Source: Cryptosporangium arvum DSM 44712
Lineage (GTDB): Bacteria; Actinomycetota; Actinomycetes; Mycobacteriales; Cryptosporangiaceae
DNA length: 64,000 nt
Direction: 5' to 3'
Assembly (NCBI RefSeq): GCF_000585375.1
Contig: NZ_KK073874.1
Coordinates: 7,160,894 to 7,224,893 of the forward strand
Shown here: piece by piece, positions 37,537 through 46,357 of the stretch
Layout: each line of letters opens with the position of its first letter
Numbering within the stretch: position 1 is the stretch's first letter
Position numbers and translations under genes: made by a program
The notes under the pieces: generated by a model
The model's database searches: none
What the model was told of the DNA's origin: nothing
What the model saw: the letters and a program-made list of their open reading frames with translations, nothing else

Positions 37537-38022
37537 GTGCAGCCCACCTCCTCCAGCCGCTCCGCCGGCCCGCCCGTCGTCCTGGACGACATCGCGAAGC
37601 GGATCATCGAGCAGCTCCAGAGGGACGGCCGACGTTCCTACGCGGCGATCGCGAAGGACGTCGGGCTATCCGAAGCCGCCGTTCGCCAGCGGATCCAGCG
37701 CCTCCTCGAGGCCGGGGTCATGCAGATCGTCGCGGTCACCGACCCGTTGATGCTGGGGTTCCGGCGTCAGGCGATGGTCGGGGTACGCGCCGAGGGCGAC
37801 CTGCGCGAGGTGGCCGAGCGTCTCGGCAAGTTGGACGAGATCGATTACGTCGTACTGACCGCCGGTTCGTACGACGTCCTGCTCGAGGTGGTCGCCGAGG
37901 ACGACGACCACTTGCTGCGCGTCGTCAATGAGCTGATCCGGCAGGTACCGGGTGTGCGGAGCACCGAGATCTTCATGTACCTGCGCCTGGTGAAGCAGAC
38001 CTATTCCTGGGGGACCAGATGA
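37537..38022 (+). CDS. Lrp/AsnC family transcriptional regulator
   Basis: A regulator of about 161 residues with an N-terminal winged HTH (LDDIAKRIIEQLQRDGRRSY, then SEAAVRQRIQRLLEAG) and a C-terminal RAM effector domain (about 80-150, GSYDVLLEVVAEDDDHLLRVV). GTG 37537 gives the normal family length; GTG 37510 and a TTG farther upstream are alternatives and none has a clear ribosome site. Its stop overlaps the ATG of the transaminase (ATGA). It probably senses an amino acid or polyamine product and controls the transaminase and the divergent aldehyde dehydrogenase. Confidence 0.88.
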   Translation: MQPTSSSRSAGPPVVLDDIAKRIIEQLQRDGRRSYAAIAKDVGLSEAAVRQRIQRLLEAGVMQIVAVTDPLMLGFRRQAMVGVRAEGDLREVAERLGKLDEIDYVVLTAGSYDVLLEVVAEDDDHLLRVVNELIRQVPGVRSTEIFMYLRLVKQTYSWGTR

Positions 38023-39416
38023 CCACCACCCCGATCGAGACCGCCGGGGCAGGCGGGAACGACAAACTCTCCCGAACCGCGTACGACCACCTGTGGATGC
38101 ACTTCACGCGGATGTCGACGTACCGGGACGAGCCCGTCCCGACGATCGCCCGCGGCGACGGCATGTACATCTACGACACCAACGGCAAGAAGTACCTCGA
38201 CGGGCTCGCGGGTCTGTTCGTCGTGCAGGCCGGCCACGGCCGCGTCGAACTGGCCGAGGCGGCCTACAAGCAGGCGCAGGAGCTCGCGTTCTTCCCGCTC
38301 TGGGGGCACGCGCACCCGGCCGCCATCGAGCTGGCCGAGCGGCTGGCGCACTACGCCCCGGGCGACCTGAACCGGGTGTTCTTCACGACCGGAGGCGGCG
38401 AGGCCGTCGAGACCGCGTGGAAGGCCGCGAAGCAGTACTTCAAGCTGACCGGCAAGCCGTTAAAGCACAAGGTCATCAGCCGTTCGATCGCCTACCACGG
38501 CACCCCGCAGGGCGCGCTGTCGATCACCGGCATCCCCGACGCCAAGAAGTACTTCGAGCCGCTGGTGCCCGGGGCGTTCAAGGCTCCGAACACGAACTTC
38601 TACCGCGCCCCCGAGCACGGGGACGACCTCGAGGCGTTCGGGCGCTGGGCCGCCGACCAGATCGAGCAGGCGATCGTGATGGAGGGCCCCGACACCGTCG
38701 CCGCGGTGTTCGTCGAGCCCGTGCAGAACTCCGGCGGGTGCTTCCCGCCGCCGCCCGGTTACTTCCAGCGGCTGCGCGAGATCTGCGACCGGCACGACGT
38801 GCTGCTCGTCTCCGACGAGGTGATCTGCGCGTTCGGCCGGCTCGGCACGATGTTCGCCTGCGACAAGTTCGACTACGTGCCGGACATCATCACCTGCGCG
38901 AAGGGCATGACGTCCGGCTACTCGCCGATCGGCGCGGCGATCTTCTCCGACCGCCTGATGGAGCCTTTCCTGGAGGGCGCCAACTACTTCCCGCACGGCT
39001 ACACGTTCGGCGGGCACCCGGTGTCGGCGCGCGTCGGCCTGGCCAACCTCGACCTGTTCGAGCGTGAGGGCCTCAACAACCACGTGCTCGCGAACGAGGA
39101 CGCGTTCCGGGCGACCCTGGAGAAGCTGTACGACCTGCCGATCGTCGGTGACGTGCGCGGGAACGGCTTCTTCTACGGCATCGAGATGGTCAAGGACAAG
39201 GCCACCAAGGAGACGTTCGACACCGACGAGAGCGAGCGCCTGCTGCGTGGTTTCCTCTCCAAGGCGCTGTTCGACGCCGGCCTGTACTGCCGGGCCGACG
39301 ACCGGGGTGACCCGGTGATCCAGCTGTCGCCGCCGCTGATCGCCGACCAGTCGCACTTCGACGAGATGGAGCAGATCCTGCGCTCGGTTCTCACCGAGGC
39401 GTGGTCGCGGATCTAA
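38019..39416 (+). CDS. Class III aminotransferase, putrescine:pyruvate transaminase-like
   Basis: A 465-residue PLP enzyme. The Schiff-base lysine lies in TCAKGMTSGYSPIGA (about 295) and the PLP-phosphate Thr in GGGEAVETAWKAAK (about 130). LLVSDEVICAFGRLG is the cofactor Asp segment. It most resembles omega-amine transaminases of the putrescine/cadaverine group (SpuC type), converting putrescine to 4-aminobutanal, the substrate of the neighbouring dehydrogenases. It is translationally coupled to the Lrp gene. A beta-alanine or other omega-amino acid substrate cannot be excluded. Confidence 0.88.
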   Translation: MTTTPIETAGAGGNDKLSRTAYDHLWMHFTRMSTYRDEPVPTIARGDGMYIYDTNGKKYLDGLAGLFVVQAGHGRVELAEAAYKQAQELAFFPLWGHAHPAAIELAERLAHYAPGDLNRVFFTTGGGEAVETAWKAAKQYFKLTGKPLKHKVISRSIAYHGTPQGALSITGIPDAKKYFEPLVPGAFKAPNTNFYRAPEHGDDLEAFGRWAADQIEQAIVMEGPDTVAAVFVEPVQNSGGCFPPPPGYFQRLREICDRHDVLLVSDEVICAFGRLGTMFACDKFDYVPDIITCAKGMTSGYSPIGAAIFSDRLMEPFLEGANYFPHGYTFGGHPVSARVGLANLDLFEREGLNNHVLANEDAFRATLEKLYDLPIVGDVRGNGFFYGIEMVKDKATKETFDTDESERLLRGFLSKALFDAGLYCRADDRGDPVIQLSPPLIADQSHFDEMEQILRSVLTEAWSRI

Positions 39417-39470
39417 GTTCTACAGCGTGTGGAAGAATGCGGCTCAACGAGGCCGGACGAGGAGGAAACC

Positions 39471-39692
39471 GTGGCCGAGGACGAGCCGGTAGTCGCACCT
39501 GACCAGCTCAGGGAGGGTCACCCGAAGCTCTGGCGTGGGCTGGCCGTCGTGTCGGCCCTCTCGCTGGTGGTGATGGCCGTCGGCAATCACGAGGGTCACG
39601 TCGAGGACCTGTTCCTGTTCGTCGGCGCCGCGATCATCCTGGTGATGCTCGGCTGGGACGCCGTTCAGCGTCGCTACGGCGTCAAGCGCTGA
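39471..39692 (+). CDS. DUF2631 family small membrane protein
   Basis: A 73-residue protein. GTG 39471 is chosen because GGAGGAAACC precedes it directly. It has the DUF2631 pattern: an acidic N-terminus, GHPKLWRG, a membrane helix (about 27-42), NHEGHVEDLF, and a second helix (about 50-65) ending in a basic tail. The family is confined to actinobacteria and its function is unknown. It is followed by a strong bidirectional terminator. Confidence 0.85.
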   Translation: MAEDEPVVAPDQLREGHPKLWRGLAVVSALSLVVMAVGNHEGHVEDLFLFVGAAIILVMLGWDAVQRRYGVKR

Positions 39693-39699
39693 GTTTTCG

Positions 39700-39744
39700 C
39701 ACGAAGAAGGCCCCGGGGGAAAATCCCCCGGGGCCTTCTTCGTG
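39700..39744. terminator. Strong bidirectional terminator
   Basis: A perfect 21-bp stem from CACGAAGAAGGCCCCGGGGG to its complement, with a three-base AAA loop. It lies between the DUF2631 gene (plus) and the DivIVA-like gene (minus), so it can terminate both. The outer CACGAAG resembles that of the terminator after lon. Confidence 0.92.
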
Positions 39745-39752
39745 TTCTGGGC

Positions 39753-41501
39753 TCAGCCGACGCGGCGGCCGTAGAGACCGCGGACCTGGCGCAGCGCCTC
39801 GTCGACGTCGTCCTCGAAGTACCCACCCTGGACCAGGCCGAACTGGCCGGGCATCAGGTCGCTGTCGGAGACCTGGCCGCCGCTGCGGCCCTCCATCATC
39901 GCCTGGATGGCGTCGAACAGCCGCTCGACCTGACCGGGGTCGTACCCGGAGCCGAAGCGACGCGGCCGGAAGCTCGACCGGAGCTCCGCGACGACGGCCT
40001 TGTCCTCGTTGGTGAACGGGGAGACGAGACCCGGAACGGCGCCCATCTCCATCGTCATCTCCTTGCCGTACCGGCCCGCGTACTCCGGCTCGGCGCCGCC
40101 CCGACCGGCCGGGAGCTCCCGGAAGCCGGACTCCTGGCCGAACTGGCGACCGCCCCGGGGCGGCGGGACCGACCCGGAGACCGGCACACCGGACACGACC
40201 GGGTGCGGACCGGTGCCCTCGGGCTCCGGGTAGCCGCCGCGGCCGGCGGTGCGGTACTCGCCCGTGTTGCCGCCGCGGTAGCCCCCGGCGAACTCGCGGG
40301 CCGGCACGTCACCGTAGGACGGCTGCTCCTGGTACGGCTCCGGGTACCCGCCGCCGTTGCGCGGCCGCGGGCCACCGCCCCCGTAGGGGCCGCCGGAGTA
40401 GGGCTGGCTCTCGGAGTAGGACGGACCCTCGCGGTACTGCGCGCCCTCGGCGTACGAGGGACCTTCGCGGTACCCGCCGGCCGACCCGTACGGCGGGATC
40501 TCGGCGTAGGCCGTCTGGTCCAGGTACTGCGACTGGTCGGCGTAGGGAGCCTGCTCCGCGTACGACGGGCCCTCCTGGAACCGGCCGTTGTTGCGGTCGG
40601 CGTAGGCGGCCTGGTCGGCGTATTGCGCGCCCTCCGCGTACGACGGCTGCTCGACGTAGGGCGGCGCGTTGTCGTAGCGGTCGTTGCCGCCGCGGTAGCC
40701 ACCGCCGTACGAGGGCTCCTCGCGGTACCGCTCGCCGCCGGGGGCGCCGCCGTAGGGCGTCTGCTCCGGGTACGCGGCGTTGTCGCGGTACCGGTCGTCG
40801 CGGTACGGGTCGTTCGGTTCGTTCCAGCCGCCGCCGCTGACCGGCGCGCCCCGGTACTCGTTGGGCTCGCGCATCTGCGCGGCCTCACGCATCGGGCCGG
40901 GCTGGTGGATCGTCGGGGCCTCACCGGGGCCGCGGTAGCCACCGCCGTACGACGGCTCCTCGCGGTAACCGCCACCGCCGCCGTAGACGCCCGGCTGCTC
41001 GCGGTAGTCGGGCTCGTCCCGGTAGGGGGCCTGGCCGCCGTAGGACGGCTCCTCCCGGCCGTATACGCCGGGTTCCTCACGGAAGCCCGGACGCCCGTAG
41101 GTGCCCGACGGCTCGTTGCGGAAACCGCCGCCGTAGGTGGCCGGCTCGGGCTGCACGCCCGGCGACCCCATCGCGCCGTAGGACGGCACCTCTTCGCGGT
41201 CCTGGTAGGCCGAGGGACCGGCCTCCAGCGCGCGGAAGCCGTTGGAGCCACGCGGCGGCAGGCCCGAGGCCAGCTCGTCGAGCTCCTTCTCGAGCCGGTC
41301 GAGGTGCAGGTCGACCTGCCACTCGTCGTAGCCGCCGAAGCGGGTGCGGAACACGACGTCGCGGATGTCCGCTGCGGTGAGCGGATCACCAATGGGTCGC
41401 CGCGCCAGCGTCGCCTCGGCCCGGTCGAGGAACTCGTCGACCTCGTCGACCTTGTAGCCCCGCTTCAGTGCCTTCCGGCGAAACCTGTCGCCCTGAGCCA
41501 T
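39753..41501 (-). CDS. DivIVA-domain protein with a long Tyr/Gly/Pro-rich disordered centre
   Basis: A 582-residue protein. Residues 1-75 contain two DivI1A-type motifs (RGYKVDEVDEFLDRAEATL and GGYDEWQVDLHLDRLEKEL). Residues about 90-520 are a low-complexity region rich in Tyr, Gly, Glu and Pro with recurrent EEPSYGGGYR and YAEQAPYADQ-like units. A third DivI1A-like motif, GSGYDPGQVERLFDAIQ, lies in the last 60 residues. DivIVA-like motifs target curved or growing membrane in actinobacteria. ATG 41501 is best placed after GGAGGT; ATG 41510 overlaps the rlmN stop (ATGA) and is an alternative. A polar scaffold role is inferred. Confidence 0.8.
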   Translation of the reverse strand: MAQGDRFRRKALKRGYKVDEVDEFLDRAEATLARRPIGDPLTAADIRDVVFRTRFGGYDEWQVDLHLDRLEKELDELASGLPPRGSNGFRALEAGPSAYQDREEVPSYGAMGSPGVQPEPATYGGGFRNEPSGTYGRPGFREEPGVYGREEPSYGGQAPYRDEPDYREQPGVYGGGGGYREEPSYGGGYRGPGEAPTIHQPGPMREAAQMREPNEYRGAPVSGGGWNEPNDPYRDDRYRDNAAYPEQTPYGGAPGGERYREEPSYGGGYRGGNDRYDNAPPYVEQPSYAEGAQYADQAAYADRNNGRFQEGPSYAEQAPYADQSQYLDQTAYAEIPPYGSAGGYREGPSYAEGAQYREGPSYSESQPYSGGPYGGGGPRPRNGGGYPEPYQEQPSYGDVPAREFAGGYRGGNTGEYRTAGRGGYPEPEGTGPHPVVSGVPVSGSVPPPRGGRQFGQESGFRELPAGRGGAEPEYAGRYGKEMTMEMGAVPGLVSPFTNEDKAVVAELRSSFRPRRFGSGYDPGQVERLFDAIQAMMEGRSGGQVSDSDLMPGQFGLVQGGYFEDDVDEALRQVRGLYGRRVG

Positions 41502-41506
41502 TGTCC

Positions 41507-42595
41507 TCATACCTCCGCTGCCGCGAGCTGGCCGCATGCGCCGTCGATCTCTCGACCGCGTGTGTCCCGGACCGTCGTCGGGACGCCAGCGGCCCGCAAC
41601 CGGTGCACGAACTCCCGCTCCACTGCCTTCGGGCTGGCGTCCCAATCACTGCCCGGAGTGGGGTTGAGCGGTATCAGGTTCACGTGCGCAAGCCTTTTGG
41701 CCAGCAGCCGACCCAACAGGTCTGCTCGCCACGGCTGGTCGTTCACGTCCTTGATCATGGCGTACTCGATGGAAACGCGTCGCCCGGTTCGCTCGGCGTA
41801 TTCCCATGCGGCCCCGAGCACCTCAGCGACCTTCCATCGGGAGTTCACCGGCACCAACGTGTCTCGTAGTTCGTCGTCAGGCGCGTGCAGGGACACCGCG
41901 AGAGTGGCGTTAATGCCCTCGGCTGTCAACCGGTTGATCGCAGGTACGAGACCAACGGTGGAAATGGTGACCGAACGTTGGGAGAGACCCAGTCCGTCCG
42001 GTGCAGCATCGGTGATCCGGCGGAACGCCGAGAGCACTCGCTTGTAATTAGCGAGCGGCTCACCCATGCCCATGAAGACGACGTTGGACAACCGGTCCTG
42101 CGTCTTCGCCATCTCTCGTGCCGCAACCATCACCTGCTCGACGATCTCGGCGGTCGAGAGGTTCCGCTTGAGGCCACCTTGACCGGTGGCGCAGAACGGG
42201 CACGCCATTCCGCAGCCGGCCTGACTGGAGATGCAGACCGTCGCCCGATCGGGGTAGCGCATCAACACGCTCTCGACCAGAGAGCCGTCGAACGTGCGCC
42301 AGAGCCATTTCCGGGTCTCGCCGTCGTCCGTGGTGACCGAGCGGACCGAGGTCAGCAGGGTCGGCAGGAACGCTTCGGCGAGCGCATCGCGGTCGGCGGC
42401 CGGCAGGTCGGTCATCGCGCCGGGATCCGTCGTCAGCCGCCCGAAATAGTGGGTCGAGAGCTGCTTGGCCCGGAAGGCGGGACGACCGAGGGCGGACACG
42501 GCTTCGCGACGCTCCGCTGGATCGAGATCCGCCAGATGGCGGGGCGGGGCGGTCCGGCGGGGCGCGTCAAGCACCAGAGGGAGTGTCGTCGTCAT
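41507..42595 (-). CDS. rlmN: 23S rRNA (adenine2503-C2)/tRNA methyltransferase RlmN
   Basis: A 362-residue radical-SAM enzyme that methylates A2503 of 23S rRNA and A37 of some tRNAs. The CxxxCxxC cluster motif is in [11 protein letters not shown] (about residue 127). The catalytic cysteine near the C-terminus is visible in [16 protein letters not shown]. Length and start agree with the family. It lies between cdsA and the DivIVA-like gene, with a 156-base gap upstream that could hold a promoter. Confidence 0.96.
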   Translation of the reverse strand: MTTTLPLVLDAPRRTAPPRHLADLDPAERREAVSALGRPAFRAKQLSTHYFGRLTTDPGAMTDLPAADRDALAEAFLPTLLTSVRSVTTDDGETRKWLWRTFDGSLVESVLMRYPDRATVCISSQAGCGMACPFCATGQGGLKRNLSTAEIVEQVMVAAREMAKTQDRLSNVVFMGMGEPLANYKRVLSAFRRITDAAPDGLGLSQRSVTISTVGLVPAINRLTAEGINATLAVSLHAPDDELRDTLVPVNSRWKVAEVLGAAWEYAERTGRRVSIEYAMIKDVNDQPWRADLLGRLLAKRLAHVNLIPLNPTPGSDWDASPKAVEREFVHRLRAAGVPTTVRDTRGREIDGACGQLAAAEV

Positions 42596-42751
42596 CGCTT
42601 GCTCATTGTCACACGCCGCAGCGGGCCTGCGGCCGGTCTCGGACAGAGGCGTCCGCCACGAAGACGTCTCTCACAGTGATATTCCACCGATCTACTGCAC
42701 TGAGTGATCGGACGAACACCCGAGGTGATTTGTTCGCACCATTTCTCGACG

Positions 42752-43702
42752 TCATGCCGGTGGTGCGAACGCCGTCAACAGCAGGTACGCGACCGGTGCC
42801 GCGAACAGCAGCGAGTCGAGCCGATCCATCAGTCCGCCGTGCCCGGGCAGCAGCGAACTCATGTCCTTGACCCCGAGGTCACGTTTGATCATCGATTCGG
42901 TGAGGTCGCCGAGCGTCGCCGCGATCGCGATCGCGAGGCCGTAGATCACGCCCTCCCACCACGCTCCGTTGTCGAAGCCCAGCTCCAGGAACGCGGCGCC
43001 GCCGATCGCGCACGCGAGGAGCGAACCGGCCATACCCTCCCAGGACTTCTTCGGGCTCACCGTCGGGGCCATCGGGTGCCGGCCGGCCAGCACCCCGGCC
43101 GCGTAGCCGCCGATGTCGCTGCAGGCCACGGTCGCGATGAACGCGATGATCCGCATCACGCCGTCGTCGGCGACCTCGAGCAGCACCGCGAAGCCGCCCA
43201 GGAACGGCACGTAGGTGGCCACCAGCACCGCGGCGGTGACGTCACGCTGGAAGCCGACCGGCCCGTCGGGGATACGCCAGATCACCACCGCGACGACCGT
43301 CAGCAACAACCCGAGCAGGAGCGCTTCCGGGCCGCTGACGTACGTGATGACGATCGTGCCGACGCCGCCGACGACCAGCGGGATCATCGGCGGGCGCGCC
43401 TCGACCGGGCGGATCGCCCGCACCAGCTCCCAGATGCCGACGCCCATCGCGGCCGCGATCACGGCGGCGAACGCGATCTTCGACGTGAACAGCGTCACGA
43501 GAACGAGCGCGGCGAGCCCCACCCCGACGCCGATCGCCGCCGGCAGGTTGCGCCCGGCGCGGCTCGCCCGGGCGGCCGTCGACACTGCTGCCCCCAGGGG
43601 TGGCCCGACCGGCACCGCGTTCCCGTCGTCGTTCTTCGGGACGGCGGGGCCGGGAGAACCGCTGGGTGCCGCCGGCGCATCCACGGAAGGGACCTCACTC
43701 AT
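42752..43702 (-). CDS. cdsA: Phosphatidate cytidylyltransferase
   Basis: A 316-residue membrane enzyme forming CDP-diacylglycerol from CTP and phosphatidate. It has an N-terminal Pro/Ala-rich extension of about 50 residues and then about seven to eight membrane helices. The family signature SMIKRDLGVKDMSSLLPGHGG with DRLD is complete near the C-terminus. It lies in the conserved order frr-cdsA-rlmN. A GC hairpin sits in the 45-base gap after frr. Confidence 0.95.
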   Translation of the reverse strand: MSEVPSVDAPAAPSGSPGPAVPKNDDGNAVPVGPPLGAAVSTAARASRAGRNLPAAIGVGVGLAALVLVTLFTSKIAFAAVIAAAMGVGIWELVRAIRPVEARPPMIPLVVGGVGTIVITYVSGPEALLLGLLLTVVAVVIWRIPDGPVGFQRDVTAAVLVATYVPFLGGFAVLLEVADDGVMRIIAFIATVACSDIGGYAAGVLAGRHPMAPTVSPKKSWEGMAGSLLACAIGGAAFLELGFDNGAWWEGVIYGLAIAIAATLGDLTESMIKRDLGVKDMSSLLPGHGGLMDRLDSLLFAAPVAYLLLTAFAPPA

Positions 43703-43711
43703 GCCTGTCAG

Positions 43712-43736
43712 GCCCTCCCGGCGGCGCCGGGAGGGC
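43712..43736. terminator. Hairpin between frr and cdsA
   Basis: GCCCTCCCGGC and GCCGGGAGGGC form a perfect 11-bp stem with a three-base loop, just before the cdsA start on the minus strand. It may attenuate read-through from frr into cdsA. Confidence 0.65.
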
Positions 43737-43747
43737 TATTCGGACCG

Positions 43748-44305
43748 TCAGACCTCGAGGAGCTCGGCTTCCTTGTGCTTCATCAGCTCGTCGACCTGGT
43801 GGACGTACTTGCCGGTGGTGTCGTCGAGCTCCTTCTCGGCGCGACGCACGTCGTCCTCGCCGGCCTCGCCGTCCTTGCCGATCTTGTCCAGCGCTTCCTT
43901 GGCCCGCCGCCGGATGTTGCGGATCGAGACCTTGGCGTCCTCACCCTTGGAGCGGGCCACCTTCACCAGGTCGCGCCGACGCTCCTCGGTGAGCTGGGGG
44001 AAGATGACGCGGATGATCGAGCCGTCGTTGCTCGGGTTGACGCCGAGGTCGGAGTCGCGGATCGCGCGCTCGAGCGTACCCAGCTGGGAGCCGTCGTACG
44101 GCTTGATGACCGCCATCCGCGCCTCCGGGATCGTGATGGAGGCCAGCTGGGGCAGCGGCGTCATCGCGCCGTAGTAGTCGACGAAGATCTTGCCGAACAT
44201 CGCCGGAGCCGCCCGGCCGGTACGCACCGAGCCGAAGTCCTCCTTGGCGACCTCGACGGCTTTCTCCATCTTCTCCTCGGCTTCGAAGAGAGTTTCGTCG
44301 ATCAC
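43748..44305 (-). CDS. frr: Ribosome recycling factor
   Basis: A 185-residue protein that with EF-G splits post-termination ribosomes. The three-helix bundle and beta domain are recognisable: [13 protein letters not shown] near residue 25 (RNA-binding Arg), [14 protein letters not shown] in the middle and [26 protein letters not shown] toward the C-terminus. The GTG start follows GGAGGCGACACCC. It sits between pyrH and cdsA as in most bacteria. Confidence 0.97.
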   Translation of the reverse strand: MIDETLFEAEEKMEKAVEVAKEDFGSVRTGRAAPAMFGKIFVDYYGAMTPLPQLASITIPEARMAVIKPYDGSQLGTLERAIRDSDLGVNPSNDGSIIRVIFPQLTEERRRDLVKVARSKGEDAKVSIRNIRRRAKEALDKIGKDGEAGEDDVRRAEKELDDTTGKYVHQVDELMKHKEAELLEV

Positions 44306-44351
44306 GGGTGTCGCCTCCTGGGCTCGGTCTCTTGCCGGCGTGAAGATTATT

Positions 44352-45134
44352 TCAGTCCGCGGAAGTCGTGGTGACCGGCTCCGTGGTCACCAACGTTCCA
44401 ATCCGGTCACCGCGCACCGCGCGCGTGATGTTGCCGGGGACGAGCAGGTCGAAGACGACCAGCGGCAGGTCGTTCTCCATGCACAGACTAATCGCGGCGG
44501 CGTCGGCGACCCCGAGGCCGCGGGTGAGCACCTCGGTGTAGCTGATCCGGTCGAATCGGACGGCCGCCGGGTTCTTCTTCGGGTCGTCGTCGTAGACGCC
44601 GTCGACCTGAGTGGCCTTGAGCAGCACGTCCGCGCCGATCTCCAGCGCGCGCTGGGCGGCGACGGTGTCGGTGGTGAAGTACGGCATGCCCGCGCCGGCG
44701 CCGAAAATGACGACGCGGCCCTTCTCCAGGTGACGCATCGCGCGCCGCGGGATGTAGGGCTCGGCGACCTGGGCCATGTTGATGGCGGTCTGGACGCGGG
44801 TGTCGATGCCCTGCTTCTCCAGGAAGTCCTGGAGCGCGAGGCAGTTCATCACGGTGCCCAGCATGCCCATGTAGTCCGAGCGCGCCCGGTCCATGCCGCG
44901 CTGCTGCAACTCAGCGCCGCGGAAGTAGTTGCCGCCGCCGACGACGACCGCGACCTGCAGGCCCTGCCGGACGACGTCGGCGATCTGGACGGCGATCGCT
45001 TGCACGACGTCGGGGTCGACGCCGAACTGGCCGCCGCCGAACACCTCACCGGAGAGTTTGAGCATCACCCGTGACCAGGGACGGTCGCGGCCGGCGGTCT
45101 TCGTGTCCGGGGCGGGGCTGGTCTGCAGGGTCAT
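44352..45134 (-). CDS. pyrH: Uridylate kinase
   Basis: A 260-residue amino-acid-kinase-fold enzyme phosphorylating [12 protein letters not shown] (phosphate-binding Lys near residue 25), [14 protein letters not shown] and the [22 protein letters not shown] substrate segment are present. The N-terminal about 20 residues are an actinobacterial extension ([15 protein letters not shown]). It precedes frr by 46 bases and is separated from tsf by a strong hairpin. Confidence 0.97.
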   Translation of the reverse strand: MTLQTSPAPDTKTAGRDRPWSRVMLKLSGEVFGGGQFGVDPDVVQAIAVQIADVVRQGLQVAVVVGGGNYFRGAELQQRGMDRARSDYMGMLGTVMNCLALQDFLEKQGIDTRVQTAINMAQVAEPYIPRRAMRHLEKGRVVIFGAGAGMPYFTTDTVAAQRALEIGADVLLKATQVDGVYDDDPKKNPAAVRFDRISYTEVLTRGLGVADAAAISLCMENDLPLVVFDLLVPGNITRAVRGDRIGTLVTTEPVTTTSAD

Positions 45135-45157
45135 CGCTGCTCTCCTAGGTGATCATG

Positions 45158-45196
45158 CGAAAGCCGCCGGTGGCGGTACGCCACCGGCGGCTTTCG
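45158..45196. terminator. Terminator between tsf and pyrH
   Basis: CGAAAGCCGCCGGTGG and CCACCGGCGGCTTTCG form a perfect 16-bp stem with a seven-base loop. It follows the tsf stop by about 40 bases on the minus strand and should end the rpsB-tsf transcript. Confidence 0.9.
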
Positions 45197-45239
45197 TGCG
45201 TCGTCTGGACACGCGAGCCGGCCCGGTGGGCCGGCCTCG

Positions 45240-46061
45240 TCAGGCCTGTCCGACCTCGAACCGGACGAACCGGCTCACCGTGACACCGGCGCCGTCGAGC
45301 TGGGCCTTCACCGTCTTCTTGCTGTCCTGCACCGAGGACTGCTCGAGCAGCACGTTCTCCTTGAAGAAGCCGTTCACCCGGCCCTCGACGATCTTCGGGA
45401 GCGCCTGCTCCGGCTTGCCCTCTTCGCGGGCGGTGGCCTCGGCGATACGACGCTCGTTCTCGACGATGTCGCCGGGGACCTCGTCGCGGGTGACGTACTG
45501 CGGGCGCATCGCGGCGACCTGCATCGCGGCACCGCGGGCGACCTCGACGTCTCCGCCGGCGAACTCGACGAGCACGCCGACCTGCGGCGGCAGCGACGGG
45601 TCCTTGCGGTGCATGTAGGTGGCGACCTGGCCGTCGAGCAGCGCCACCCGGCGCAGCTCCAGCTTCTCGCCGATCTTGACCGAGGCGGCCTCGATGTTCT
45701 CGGCGACGGTCTTGCCGTCCTTGAGCTTCTCGGCGAGCAGCGCGTCCAGGTCGCCCACCTTCGCCGCGGCGGCGTGCGCCACGATGTCGGCGGCCAGGCT
45801 CTGGAACTCGTCGTTCTTGGCGACGAAGTCCGTCTCGGAGTTGAGCTCGATGATCGCGCCTTCGGCGGCGGCGATGAGGCCGTTCGCCGCGGTGCGCTCG
45901 CCACCACGCTTGGCGGCCTTGGCCGCGCCCTTGATGCGCAGCACCTCGACGGCCTTGTCGAAGTCGCCCTCAGCCTCGGTGAGCGCCTTCTTGGCGTCCA
46001 TCATGCCCGCGCCCGTCAGGTCGCGGAGCTTCTTCACGTCGGCGGCGGAAATGTTCGCCAT
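45240..46061 (-). CDS. tsf: Translation elongation factor Ts
   Basis: A 273-residue guanine-nucleotide exchange factor for EF-Tu. The N-terminal UBA-like signature [16 protein letters not shown] (about 12-27) and the core motif [15 protein letters not shown] (about 72-86, the EF-Tu contact) are intact. Length is typical for actinobacteria. It lies 296 bases downstream of rpsB; that gap contains an unusual 24-bp tandem repeat. Confidence 0.97.
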   Translation of the reverse strand: MANISAADVKKLRDLTGAGMMDAKKALTEAEGDFDKAVEVLRIKGAAKAAKRGGERTAANGLIAAAEGAIIELNSETDFVAKNDEFQSLAADIVAHAAAAKVGDLDALLAEKLKDGKTVAENIEAASVKIGEKLELRRVALLDGQVATYMHRKDPSLPPQVGVLVEFAGGDVEVARGAAMQVAAMRPQYVTRDEVPGDIVENERRIAEATAREEGKPEQALPKIVEGRVNGFFKENVLLEQSSVQDSKKTVKAQLDGAGVTVSRFVRFEVGQA

Positions 46062-46136
46062 TGTCCGTTCTCTCAGATCCGTAGTCTGTGGCCCGGCGTT
46101 GGGCCTGGGGTGTTCGCTCGGGTCCGGGCGGTTCAG

Positions 46137-46272
46137 CGCCGGGATGGTTTCCTCGGGGTGGTTTCCCCGGCCGGTGACCTGGATGTTCTCCGGGTCGGTG
46201 ACCTGGATGGTTTCCCGGTCGCTGACCTGGATGGTTTCCCGGTCGGTGACCTGGATGGTTTCCCGGTGGTGG
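46137..46272. repeat. 24-bp tandem repeat between rpsB and tsf
   Basis: Four to five imperfect copies of a 24-bp unit containing GGTTTCCCGGTCGGTGACCT with TGGA occupy almost half of the 296-base spacer. Consecutive copies start near 46160, 46184, 46208, 46232 and 46256 (partial). The unit would read as an eight-residue repeat in one minus frame, but that frame has no start or homology. The repeat would be transcribed in the rpsB-tsf mRNA. Confidence 0.85.
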
Positions 46273-46357
46273 ACCGTTTGGAGCTTCCTCCCGGCGGGTG
46301 GCCGCCTGGAGCCGACGCTCGGATCCGGGCGGGTGGCCCGCCCGGATCCGGGCGTGA

